Shown: positions 45,727 through 53,319 of the stretch, in pieces | Numbering within the stretch: position 1 is the stretch's first letter | Layout: each line of letters starts with the position of its first letter | The notes under the pieces: generated by a model | The model's input: the letters and a program-made list of their open reading frames with translations, nothing else | Database searches by the model: none | Told to the model about the DNA's origin: nothing | Origin: Flavobacteriaceae bacterium | GTDB taxonomy: Bacteria; Bacteroidota; Bacteroidia; Flavobacteriales; Flavobacteriaceae | DNA length: 64,000 nucleotides | Assembly (NCBI GenBank): GCA_014075215.1 | Contig: CP046177.1 | Location: 496,001-560,000, forward strand | Direction: 5' to 3' | Translations under genes and position numbers: made by a program

Positions 45727-47883
45727 TTACCCTAAAATTTTAGATTTTTTACCCAGTTCTTTTATAAACGGTTGATTAACTAATCGTTGCCCGGTAGCAG
45801 CTTTAATGGCATTTGCAATGGCTCCTCCTGCAGGAGGTAATCCCGGTTCGCCTAATCCGGTTGGTGCCAGCATATTCTCTACAAAGTGTACCTCAACTTC
45901 TGGTGTTTCATTCATCCTAATGAGTCTGTATTTGTCAAAATTGCCCGCTTGTGGTTTTCCGTTTTTAAAAGAAAAATCGCCATACATCGCGTGTCCGATT
46001 CCGTCTAATACACCGCCTTCTATCTGGTTTCTTGCTCCTTTAGGATTAATTACGATACCGCAATCCACGGCAACCGTTATTTTTTTAAGTACCGGAGCGC
46101 CATTTTTTAAGAGGATGTCCGCAACTTCGGCAACATGTGTATTATGGCTATAATAGGCAGCAAACCCCCGATAAGTACCACTTTCTGTTTTTCCCCAGTT
46201 TGATTTTTCCACAACCAGTTTGATGGTGTCTTCCATTCTTTTTCCCGAATATTGAATATTTTTGTCGGTAGTTCCCTTTACATGTTGTAATAATTCCAGC
46301 CGTAATTGTATGGGATCTGTTTTTAACTCTTCGGCAAGCTCATCGAAGAAACTTTGCTCGGCAAACGCCAAAAAATTTGTATAAGGTGCTCTCCATGCTC
46401 CGGTAGTAATATTACTTTTGTAATGCCCGGTACTGACTCTGTAATTCGGAATGCACCCTGCCGGGAAAAAATGAGGAATCAGGCCATACATATTCTGATT
46501 AATTGCAGCTTCTTTTAAGTGATAGCCCGTAATTTTTCCTGCCTTTACAGATGCGGCAATTCTATATTTAATGGCAGGCCTGTACGTACCCGCCGTCATA
46601 TCATCTTCCCTGGAAAACACCACTTTTACCGGTTTTTTCACCAGACTGGAGATCTCCGCAGCTTCCAAAGCAAAATCGCCATATAGTCTTCTTCCAAATC
46701 CCCCGCCCATTCGGGTCATTTCCAGATGAATTTCTTCCGGTTTCCGGTTTAATAATTTGGAAACTTTATTTGCTGTCCAGGCCGGTGTTTGAATAGGGCC
46801 AACCAAATGTATTTTTTCAGGAGTTACGTTGGCATAAAAATTCATAGGCTCCATACAATTGTGAGGTAAAAAAGGCGAATCATATGTACGTTCAATAACT
46901 TTATCGGCTTTTGCAAAAGCTTGCCGAATGTTTCCATCGTTACGTCTTGTATCAAATTTTTTGCCATCTAAAATACCGTTTAACAATGTATGATGGTCTT
47001 CGGTGCTTTCGAGTTTTGTATCTGTTGCCCAATGAGCAGTTAATGCTTTTTTCCCTTTCATTGCAGCCCAGGTATTTGAAGCTAAGACAGCTATTTTATT
47101 ACCAAATCTTACTACATCAAATACCCCGTTTACCGTCTTTGTTTTTGAAGCATCAAAGCTTTTGAGCTTTTGCCCGAAAGCAGGCGGTCTCAGTACAGAT
47201 GCATATAGCATCCCCTCTGCTTTATAATCCAAGCCGAATAGTGGTTTCCCCGTGAGTATTTTATCAATATCCACATTGGTAATTTCTTGTCCTATGATTT
47301 TATAATCTTTGGGATCTTTTAGTTTTACATTTTCCGGAACTTCCATTGTTGCAGCTTCTTTTACCACATCTCCGTATCCAAGTGTATTACCGTTTGCATT
47401 GGTAATAACTCCGTTTGAAGCCGTACATGTAGATGCATCGACATTCCACTTTTTGGCGGCAGCATTTACTAACATTTGCTTTGCAGTAGCTCCTGTTTGC
47501 CTTAGCACATCCCATCCGAACCGAATAGACTGACTGCCTCCTGCTACCTGCCTTTGAAAATTTTCGGTATCCAAAGCTCCTTGTGCCACATAAACATTTT
47601 TCCATGCTACGTCTAATTCTTCGGCAATAATCATAGGCATTGCGGTTTTTACCCCCTGTCCAATTTCCGGATTTGGCGAAAAAATGGTTACCATTCCATT
47701 ATCCGCTATTTTAATGAACGCGTTAAAATCATTAAAATTCAAATTTTCTATATCTATCGGCATGATAGCATTTGGTTTGCAAGCGGATACCAAATTAAAC
47801 CCTATCAGCAATCCACCACCGGCCAATGCAGAGGTTTTTAAAAAGTCTCTTCGACTAAAACGAGTATTATGTTGAGGTTTCAT
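45727..47883 (-). CDS. Molybdopterin-binding subunit of a xanthine dehydrogenase-family hydroxylase
   Basis: This is the large subunit of a two-component molybdenum hydroxylase like isoquinoline 1-oxidoreductase, which adds water-derived oxygen to aromatic N-heterocycles or aldehydes. The 718-residue product has a Tat signal (SRRDFLKTSALAGGGLLIG, about 9-27), repeated Moco-binding segments (MTRMGGGFGRRLYGDFALE; TGAWRAPYTNFLAFAEQSF) and the conserved catalytic Glu in GLGEPGLPPAGG near the C-terminus. It follows its 2Fe-2S partner by 18 bases. The fused form lacks the FAD subunit, so electrons probably go to a cytochrome. The substrate is not predictable. Confidence 0.92.
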   Translation of the reverse strand: MKPQHNTRFSRRDFLKTSALAGGGLLIGFNLVSACKPNAIMPIDIENLNFNDFNAFIKIADNGMVTIFSPNPEIGQGVKTAMPMIIAEELDVAWKNVYVAQGALDTENFQRQVAGGSQSIRFGWDVLRQTGATAKQMLVNAAAKKWNVDASTCTASNGVITNANGNTLGYGDVVKEAATMEVPENVKLKDPKDYKIIGQEITNVDIDKILTGKPLFGLDYKAEGMLYASVLRPPAFGQKLKSFDASKTKTVNGVFDVVRFGNKIAVLASNTWAAMKGKKALTAHWATDTKLESTEDHHTLLNGILDGKKFDTRRNDGNIRQAFAKADKVIERTYDSPFLPHNCMEPMNFYANVTPEKIHLVGPIQTPAWTANKVSKLLNRKPEEIHLEMTRMGGGFGRRLYGDFALEAAEISSLVKKPVKVVFSREDDMTAGTYRPAIKYRIAASVKAGKITGYHLKEAAINQNMYGLIPHFFPAGCIPNYRVSTGHYKSNITTGAWRAPYTNFLAFAEQSFFDELAEELKTDPIQLRLELLQHVKGTTDKNIQYSGKRMEDTIKLVVEKSNWGKTESGTYRGFAAYYSHNTHVAEVADILLKNGAPVLKKITVAVDCGIVINPKGARNQIEGGVLDGIGHAMYGDFSFKNGKPQAGNFDKYRLIRMNETPEVEVHFVENMLAPTGLGEPGLPPAGGAIANAIKAATGQRLVNQPFIKELGKKSKILG

Positions 47884-47901
47884 GGTGTGTTGTTCAATTT
47901 G

Positions 47902-48363
47902 TTATGACATTTTTTGAGAAGCGGCTTTCACTGCTTTTTCGATCCTGTTATAAGAAGCACATCTGCAAATATTTTCATGCATTGCTTCTCTGATTTCTCC
48001 GGTTGAAGGGTTCGGATTTTCTCTTAAAAAAGCGGTAGCAGTCATGATCTGTCCTGCTTGGCAGTACCCGCACTGGGGAACATCCGTTTCTTTCCATGCT
48101 TGTTGCACCGGATGAGAACCGTTTTTTGATAACCCTTCAATCGTAGTAATTTCCATACCGTCAACCACGGAAATCTGAAGTTGGCAACTTCTTGTTGCCA
48201 CACCGTCAAGGTGAATAGTACAAGCACCACATTGTGCGATTCCGCAACCAAATTTGGTGCCCGCTAAATCGAATTCATCTCTAAGCACCCATAATAGGGG
48301 AGTATCCGAATCAACATGAACCGTTAATGATTTTCCATTAACTTTTATATTATAATCAGGCAT
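47902..48363 (-). CDS. 2Fe-2S subunit of a molybdenum hydroxylase
   Basis: The 153-residue protein has a ferredoxin-type cluster site (FGCGIAQCGACTIHLDG, with a further Cys in RSCQLQ) and a second helical cluster domain (CGYCQAGQIMTATAFL and ENICRCASY). It passes electrons from the molybdopterin subunit encoded 18 bases downstream. It has no export signal; in this family it crosses the membrane with the Tat-bearing large subunit. Confidence 0.95.
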   Translation of the reverse strand: MPDYNIKVNGKSLTVHVDSDTPLLWVLRDEFDLAGTKFGCGIAQCGACTIHLDGVATRSCQLQISVVDGMEITTIEGLSKNGSHPVQQAWKETDVPQCGYCQAGQIMTATAFLRENPNPSTGEIREAMHENICRCASYNRIEKAVKAASQKMS

Positions 48364-48470
48364 AATTATTGATTTTAAATTATGACGGGTTAAGTTACAA
48401 AAAAAAGACTACTTTTTATTTAATTTCATCGCTTTTAGTAGCTGATGAATAAAGATGATAGGATACTTAT

Positions 48471-48536
48471 AAAAAAACCCACTCTTGCGAGTGGGAAAAT
48501 TGCTATGAAAAAGAAAAAAGTACTCGTCAGTACTTC
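48471..48536 (-). ncRNA. Candidate small RNA, copy 1 of a two-member family
   Basis: On the minus strand: a 7-bp hairpin (AAGTACT, loop GACG, AGTACTT; 48535-48518), the core CTTTTTCATAGCAATTTT (about 48515-48498), then a terminator hairpin (CCCACTC, GCAA loop, GAGTGGG; 48495-48478) and seven T. The same design with a different stem sequence is found at 52546-52614. It lies between the 2Fe-2S gene and galE, and its own promoter is visible. Confidence 0.65.
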
Positions 48537-48540
48537 GTCT

Positions 48541-48574
48541 CAAAGGTACAAAAAAATATAAAAGGATTTACAAA
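48541..48574 (-). promoter_or_regulatory. Promoter of candidate small RNA copy 1
   Basis: On the minus strand, TTTG (48574-48571) and TACCTTTG (48548-48541) have a 22-base spacer. The -7 element is perfect; the spacer is slightly longer than usual. Confidence 0.6.
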
Positions 48575-48590
48575 AAAATGATTTTTTTTT

Positions 48591-48764
48591 GAACTCGTTT
48601 ATATGAACTCATCTTGACTTTTTGTTTTTAACCGAAAATTAGAAGTTTTTAGGGCTGTTGAAGGCTTTTTTGAGTTGCATAGCAGCACTACGAAAGGAAA
48701 AAAAGACAAAAGCAGAGTAGAAAACAGCAATTTTTTAGCAAATTCAAAAAGTTTAAACGAGTTC
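48591..48764. repeat. Inverted-repeat element, family A, copy 2
   Basis: The outer ends are GAACTCGTTTA (48591-48601) and its perfect complement (48754-48764). Inside them, from 48605, the sequence is the reverse complement of the element at 13092-13251, with recognisable blocks such as AAAATTAGAAGTTTTTAG and GTTGAAGGCTTTTTTGAG. It lies between the small RNA and galE; the remaining 48765-48929 is AT-rich leader. Confidence 0.78.
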
Positions 48765-48929
48765 GTATAGTAATTTTTTTCTGTAAAAAACTAAATTTTG
48801 ATTAAAAGATACAACATTTAGTTTCACTTCAGTAATCACTTCGTTAGTCCATAAATTTTTTTCATTTGTTTTTTGTGAATTTTCAAATGAAAAAATTCAT
48901 GTACTTTTAACCTTATAAAAACTGTCGAA

Positions 48930-49961
48930 ATGCAAAATAAAATTATCGTAACGGGAGGTTGTGGTTATATAGGTTCGCATACGGTTATTGAATTAATTGA
49001 AAACCATTACGAGGTTGTTATTTTTGATGATTTATCAAATTCGAGCGAGAAAATATTGGATAGGATACAAAAAATTACCGGTAAGAAGCCGTTTTTTGTA
49101 AATATTGATTTAAAAAATAGCACAGAAACCAAAAGCGCCTTTAAAGAGCATGCAGATGTTAAAGCAACCATTCATTTTGCGGCTCATAAAGCTGTCGGAG
49201 AATCCGTACGGAAGCCTCTGAAATATTATCAAAACAACCTTTATTCTTTAATAAATACACTTACTTCACAAATTGAAAATGGTATAAATAATTTTATTTT
49301 TTCTTCATCCGCTACAGTATATGGAATTCCTGCAGCATTACCAATAACAGAAGAAAATAAAACCCAACGGCCTTTTTCCGCTTACGGAAATACTAAAAAA
49401 ATGGCTGAAGAAATATTGGAAGATCTCACAGCCGGGAATGGGTATTTTTCTGTGATTTCTTTACGGTATTTCAATCCCATAGGGGCTCATGAATCCGGCC
49501 TTATAGGGGAGTTGCCTAACGGGACACCTAATAATTTAATGCCTTATATTACTCAAACAGCAGCTGGAATCAGAGAAAAATTACTAGTATATGGAAATGA
49601 CTATCCCACTAAGGACGGAACACCGGTCAGAGACTATATACATGTAGCGGACCTGGCAAAAGCGCATGTAAAAGCTTTGAAAAGATTACTCCGTAAAGAG
49701 CAGGAACATTCATATGAATCTTTTAATCTGGGGACTGGTAGGGGATATTCTGTTTTGGAAGTCATACGCTCATTTGAAGCCGTAACAAAATCTAAATTGA
49801 ATTATGAAATTACCGGTAGAAGAGCAGGGGATGTTTCTCAATTATATGCAGCTACAGATCTGGCTAAAGAGAAATTAGGGTGGGCCGCTGAGAAATCATT
49901 AGAAGATATGATCAAATCTTCCTGGAAATGGGAACAACATTATAGAAACTCAATCGAATGA
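48930..49961 (+). CDS. galE: UDP-glucose 4-epimerase
   Basis: GalE interconverts UDP-glucose and UDP-galactose, using bound NAD. The 343-residue product has the Rossmann motif GGCGYIGSH at 8-16, the catalytic Ser/Tyr/Lys in FSSSATVYG and SAYGNTKKMAEE, the HFAAHKAVGESV and RDYIHVADLAKAH segments, and normal length. It stands alone; downstream lies an IS110 remnant. The product would feed surface polysaccharide synthesis, as might the acetyltransferase at 50899. Confidence 0.96.
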   Translation: MQNKIIVTGGCGYIGSHTVIELIENHYEVVIFDDLSNSSEKILDRIQKITGKKPFFVNIDLKNSTETKSAFKEHADVKATIHFAAHKAVGESVRKPLKYYQNNLYSLINTLTSQIENGINNFIFSSSATVYGIPAALPITEENKTQRPFSAYGNTKKMAEEILEDLTAGNGYFSVISLRYFNPIGAHESGLIGELPNGTPNNLMPYITQTAAGIREKLLVYGNDYPTKDGTPVRDYIHVADLAKAHVKALKRLLRKEQEHSYESFNLGTGRGYSVLEVIRSFEAVTKSKLNYEITGRRAGDVSQLYAATDLAKEKLGWAAEKSLEDMIKSSWKWEQHYRNSIE

Positions 49962-50157
49962 AAATAATTTAAACCGGATTCAGCTTCAAACGTAAAAAAA
50001 TACAGGATATATGATTAAACCCGGATTTTAAGAAACTGATTACACTTTGACAGTTAAGAGCTAACTTGCCAAAGAGTTCGATAATTAAGCCTATTGTATA
50101 AATGGTGATTAAGATCCCCTCCCGAATTTTGGTTAGAATGCAAAAAAGACTTTCTGT

Positions 50158-50592
50158 ATGGCTATTGAATCGGTAAGTATAAGCACTGTTCTAAGCTTTT
50201 TATCAGAAATAGGCACCGATATCTATAAATTTGATAGTGCCAAAAAATTTACAAATTGGTTAAGACTAGCAACCAATAACAAAGTTTCAGGCAGTAAAAC
50301 CCTAAGTAGTAGAACTCCTAAGGGTAAAAATAAATTTGCAATAGCTTTGCCTAATGCAGCTAATACCATAGAAAATAAAAAAGAAGGTTATTTGGCTCAG
50401 TTCTTTAAACGTATCGCCTATAAAAAAGGAAGAACAGCAACTATAACAGCTATAGCCAGAAAAATAGCAATACTTATATGGAATATGATTATCAAAAAAC
50501 AAGCCTATCATCCTATAGATTCAGAACAAGACAAAGAAAAATTAAAACAAATCAAAACAAGACAAATTCAAAAAAATTATGAAACAACATAA
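50158..50592 (+). pseudogene. IS110-family transposase, C-terminal remnant
   Basis: The 144 residues match the C-terminal transposase_20 region of IS110 recombinases: SVSTVLSFLSEIGTDIYKF, FTNWLRLATNNKVSGSK, and a basic tail. The N-terminal RuvC-like domain is absent and no matching sequence lies upstream, so the element is dead. It is a different subtype from the intact IS110 element at 59637. Confidence 0.82.
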
Positions 50593-50718
50593 AATCGATA
50601 TTAGCACATTATCAGTGTGTCAGGAATTAAGTTAGATAGAATGATGCATTAGAAAATCTATTACAGCTTGAAATCGTTTCAAAATATATCGCTCCACTGC
50701 TTTTTTGAAATGAACCGT

Positions 50719-50800
50719 AGCCATGCCTGTGTTTTTTAACTCGAACTTTGAAATTTTCTTCACACAATCTTTAGACCACTTTAATATTCATTTTGGTATA
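50719..50800. repeat. Inverted-repeat element, family C, right half
   Basis: About 80 bases (GCCATGCCTGTGTTTTTTAA to TTCATTTTGGTATA) repeat the right half of the element at 16690-16845 with few differences, including the terminal repeat; the left half is missing. The rest of the gap 50593-50898 shows no gene I can support. Confidence 0.65.
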
Positions 50801-50898
50801 AAACAAGACGCGGCTTACGCTACTAGAATTAAAACAGCTATGGTTCTTGACTCTAGAGTCAATAGATATTTAAATGATGATATTTTGTATTGGTTTAG

Positions 50899-51471
50899 TT
50901 ATAAAGGAGTAACCTTATTAGCTTCTAATCGATATTTTTCTTTACTTTCCGGACAAACAGCAAATACCTGGTCATTAAAATGGAGCCTATGTCCGTATTT
51001 GCTTACCCACCCGATTTGTTTTGCGGGGTTGCCGACAACCAAAGCAAAAGGCAGTACTTCTTTTACAACAACTGCTCCGGCTCCAATAAAAGAATATGAT
51101 CCAATAGTATTCCCGCATACAATAGTAGCATTTGCTCCGATACTGGCACCTTTTTTAATCAGCGTTTTTTTGAACTGGTCTTTTCTTTGAATAGCACTTC
51201 TTGGATTGACGATGTTAGTAAAAACCATGGAAGGCCCTAAAAAAACATCGTCTTCACATATGACACCGGTGTAGATAGATACGTTATTTTGTACTTTTAC
51301 ATTGTTGCCCAAAATAACATCCGGAGAAATGACTACGTTTTGCCCGATATTACACTTCTTTCCAATGGTTGCGTTTGGCATTATATGACTGAAGTGCCAG
51401 ATTTTCGAATGATCTCCAATAGTACAACCTTCATCAATAACTGCAGTTTCATGGGCAAAAAAAGAATCCAT
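50899..51471 (-). CDS. Left-handed beta-helix acyltransferase, WbpD/WlbB-like
   Basis: The 190-residue protein is a series of hexapeptide repeats (IGDHSKIWHFSHIMPNATIG, IGKKCNIGQNVVI, VKVQNNVSIYTGV) forming a trimeric beta-helix, with the pattern VFTNIVNPRSAI found in enzymes that N-acetylate UDP-linked amino sugars for O-antigen or capsule. Specificity is inferred by resemblance only. The gene is solitary here; an 80-base repeat and transposon remnants lie downstream. Confidence 0.87.
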   Translation of the reverse strand: MDSFFAHETAVIDEGCTIGDHSKIWHFSHIMPNATIGKKCNIGQNVVISPDVILGNNVKVQNNVSIYTGVICEDDVFLGPSMVFTNIVNPRSAIQRKDQFKKTLIKKGASIGANATIVCGNTIGSYSFIGAGAVVVKEVLPFALVVGNPAKQIGWVSKYGHRLHFNDQVFAVCPESKEKYRLEANKVTPL

Positions 51472-51530
51472 TTTAAATTGATTTTTGTTCCGTAAAACTA
51501 CAATTATTTATTGACGAATTTATAATACTA

Positions 51531-52283
51531 TTATTTTACAACTACTTTCATAGGTAAGGTATATGTTACTTTTACAGGGTTCCCCCTCTGCATGCCCGGT
51601 TTCATTTTGGGAAGTAGTTTCATAATTCTAATGGCCTCTTTTTGTAATTTGGGGTGTGGTGCTTTGGCTTGGATATTGACAATATTTCCTGTCTTATCTA
51701 TTACAAATAACATGATTACACTTTTCCCCCCCGAAGAAAGGCCCAATTCATCGGGTAAGTCAGTGTCAAATTTTCTGGCAAAATGTTTTTGTATTTTCTT
51801 ATTGAAACACATTTTTAATTCTTTTTTATTGCCTTTACACCCCGGGAACACAGGAGCATCTTCTATTACTATAAACGGAACGTCTTCTTCAGTAGAATCT
51901 ATAGGTCCGATAGGATTAAAATGATTTAAGGCATTGTCGATTTTAGTATCCTCACCTACTAGATCGGGTAGATCAGTTTCGATAATTTTTGTGATATCGG
52001 GGACTTTTTCAATCGTATGTAATACGGTTTTTTTAGCTTTTTTACTGATTTTAGGAGCAATCGCTTTTTTAACTTTTTTTTCTTTTACTACCGGTAATAT
52101 ATTATCTTCAATATAGATTGGGTCAGTGGTTTGGTATAATGTCTCTGCCAGTGCTAATTTTTGTTCAGATGTATGTTCAATGATGACATAAGTAGTAAAT
52201 AGGACAAATACCAGGGCCAGTTGCATAAAAATAGTGGAGAACTTTTCCAGTTGTTTTTTCGGATGTTTTTTAAATGGTTGCAT
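51531..52283 (-). CDS. Energy transducer TonB
   Basis: TonB passes proton-motive energy from ExbBD to outer-membrane receptors. The frame is open for 60 codons more upstream, but the typical start is the ATG at 52283 (QPFKKHPKKQLEKFS, then a membrane helix about 17-37), giving 250 residues. A Lys/Pro-rich periplasmic stretch (KVKKAIAPKISKKAKKT) leads to the C-terminal TonB domain with FARKFDTDLPDELGL, a GKSVIMLFVIDKTGNIVN strand pair and the final VTYTLPMKVVVK. No exbBD genes are nearby. Confidence 0.88.
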   Translation of the reverse strand: MQPFKKHPKKQLEKFSTIFMQLALVFVLFTTYVIIEHTSEQKLALAETLYQTTDPIYIEDNILPVVKEKKVKKAIAPKISKKAKKTVLHTIEKVPDITKIIETDLPDLVGEDTKIDNALNHFNPIGPIDSTEEDVPFIVIEDAPVFPGCKGNKKELKMCFNKKIQKHFARKFDTDLPDELGLSSGGKSVIMLFVIDKTGNIVNIQAKAPHPKLQKEAIRIMKLLPKMKPGMQRGNPVKVTYTLPMKVVVK

Positions 52284-52545
52284 AGTTTCTGTTTTAAATG
52301 TTAAAACTATGGTAAACCAAATAATGTGCCAATAAAAAACCGAACTGTAAATGATTGAGTCTTTTTTTATACTGATTATCCGTTGTCGGCCTGGTGCGTG
52401 GTACGTAGGTGATGTGGTTTTGAAAAAGCTGAAGAGATTTGGCTCAAAGAATGACAGTTTCATAGCTAAACACTTCTTTTTTGCAAAGGAGTTTTTTTTG
52501 AAAATTTGCTTCTGTTTTTTTCTAGGATTTCGCTATCTTTACTTT

Positions 52546-52614
52546 GTTAATATCAAAGATATTAACTTTCTTTTTCATAGCAATTTTTCCCGTCCAATCT
52601 TGGGCGGGTTTTTT
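52546..52614 (+). ncRNA. Candidate small RNA, copy 2 of a two-member family
   Basis: A 9-bp perfect hairpin (GTTAATATC, AAA loop, GATATTAAC; 52546-52566), the core CTTTTTCATAGCAATTTT (52570-52587), then a terminator hairpin (CCCGTCC/GGGCGGG; 52589-52608) and a T-run. The stems differ in sequence from copy 1 at 48471-48536, but pairing and spacing are kept. TATCTTTA at 52534-52541 is a possible -7 element. It lies between tonB (divergent) and the barrel gene (convergent). Confidence 0.65.
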
Positions 52615-52629
52615 AGTCACAAAATCGTT

Positions 52630-53277
52630 TTAAATCCGAAATAATATTCCAACATTAAAGCTACTCCTAAAATTTCTAGTAGTATCTGAATTTCCTCCTA
52701 CATTCTCTAAAATGTCAGTAAATCCTGATTGGGCATCATATTCAAAGAATAATTTAAGTGCATCGCTTATTTCAAATTTATAACCGATCCCCCCATTAAA
52801 ACCTATATCAACGGACTGAAATGAGTCTTCAATATCTTGATCTTGGTAGGATTCTTTGGCACTTAGTAAAAATCCAAAATAAGAACCAAAATGCAAGTAC
52901 CAGTTTCGATTAGATCCAAAATGCCAATTTGCCATAACGGGTATCGTAAGATAATTCACCTTGACTTTAAGGTTTATGTTATCAACGGGAACTCCAAAAT
53001 TGTCAGTAATTTCAATGTTTTTAATTGTATATCCTTTCTGGTCATAAATAAGTGAAGATTTAATTCCCCACCTATCAGAAAAATAATATTCTGCTGTAGC
53101 TTTAGCATTAAATCCAGTTTTAAGATCAGCTGATTGACTGTTATCTAGATTAGAGACATTGGATAAGTTAATTCCAGAAGCAAGACCTAACTCTAAACTT
53201 CCTTTTTCTTGCGCTTCCATATTGTAAAAACCAATGGTCATAAACAAAATAACTGCTAAAAATTTTCTTGTAATCAT
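52630..53277 (-). CDS. Outer-membrane beta-barrel protein, PorT-like
   Basis: The 215-residue protein has a signal peptide (about 1-22), then alternating strand patterns ending in FNVGILFRI, as in small 8-stranded barrels of the PorT/OmpX-like kind. Segments such as GLASGINLSNVSNL and KATAEYYFSDRWGIKSSLIYDQKGY are typical. Whether it serves secretion or is a structural porin is not known. It is downstream of the giant T9SS cargo gene on the same strand, 42 bases apart, so they may be co-transcribed. Confidence 0.82.
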   Translation of the reverse strand: MITRKFLAVILFMTIGFYNMEAQEKGSLELGLASGINLSNVSNLDNSQSADLKTGFNAKATAEYYFSDRWGIKSSLIYDQKGYTIKNIEITDNFGVPVDNINLKVKVNYLTIPVMANWHFGSNRNWYLHFGSYFGFLLSAKESYQDQDIEDSFQSVDIGFNGGIGYKFEISDALKLFFEYDAQSGFTDILENVGGNSDTTRNFRSSFNVGILFRI

Positions 53278-53319
53278 AATCGTATTTAATTGTTTACTGT
53301 AAATGTATTTATTATTCTC

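Noticed and set aside
50723..51190. 155-codon plus-strand ORF
   Set aside because: Its first part is the family C repeat and the rest is antisense to the beta-helix acyltransferase.
52284..52463. Longer N-terminus of the TonB protein
   Set aside because: The extra 60 codons lack a fitting signal, and the usual TonB start with a membrane helix begins at the ATG at 52283.
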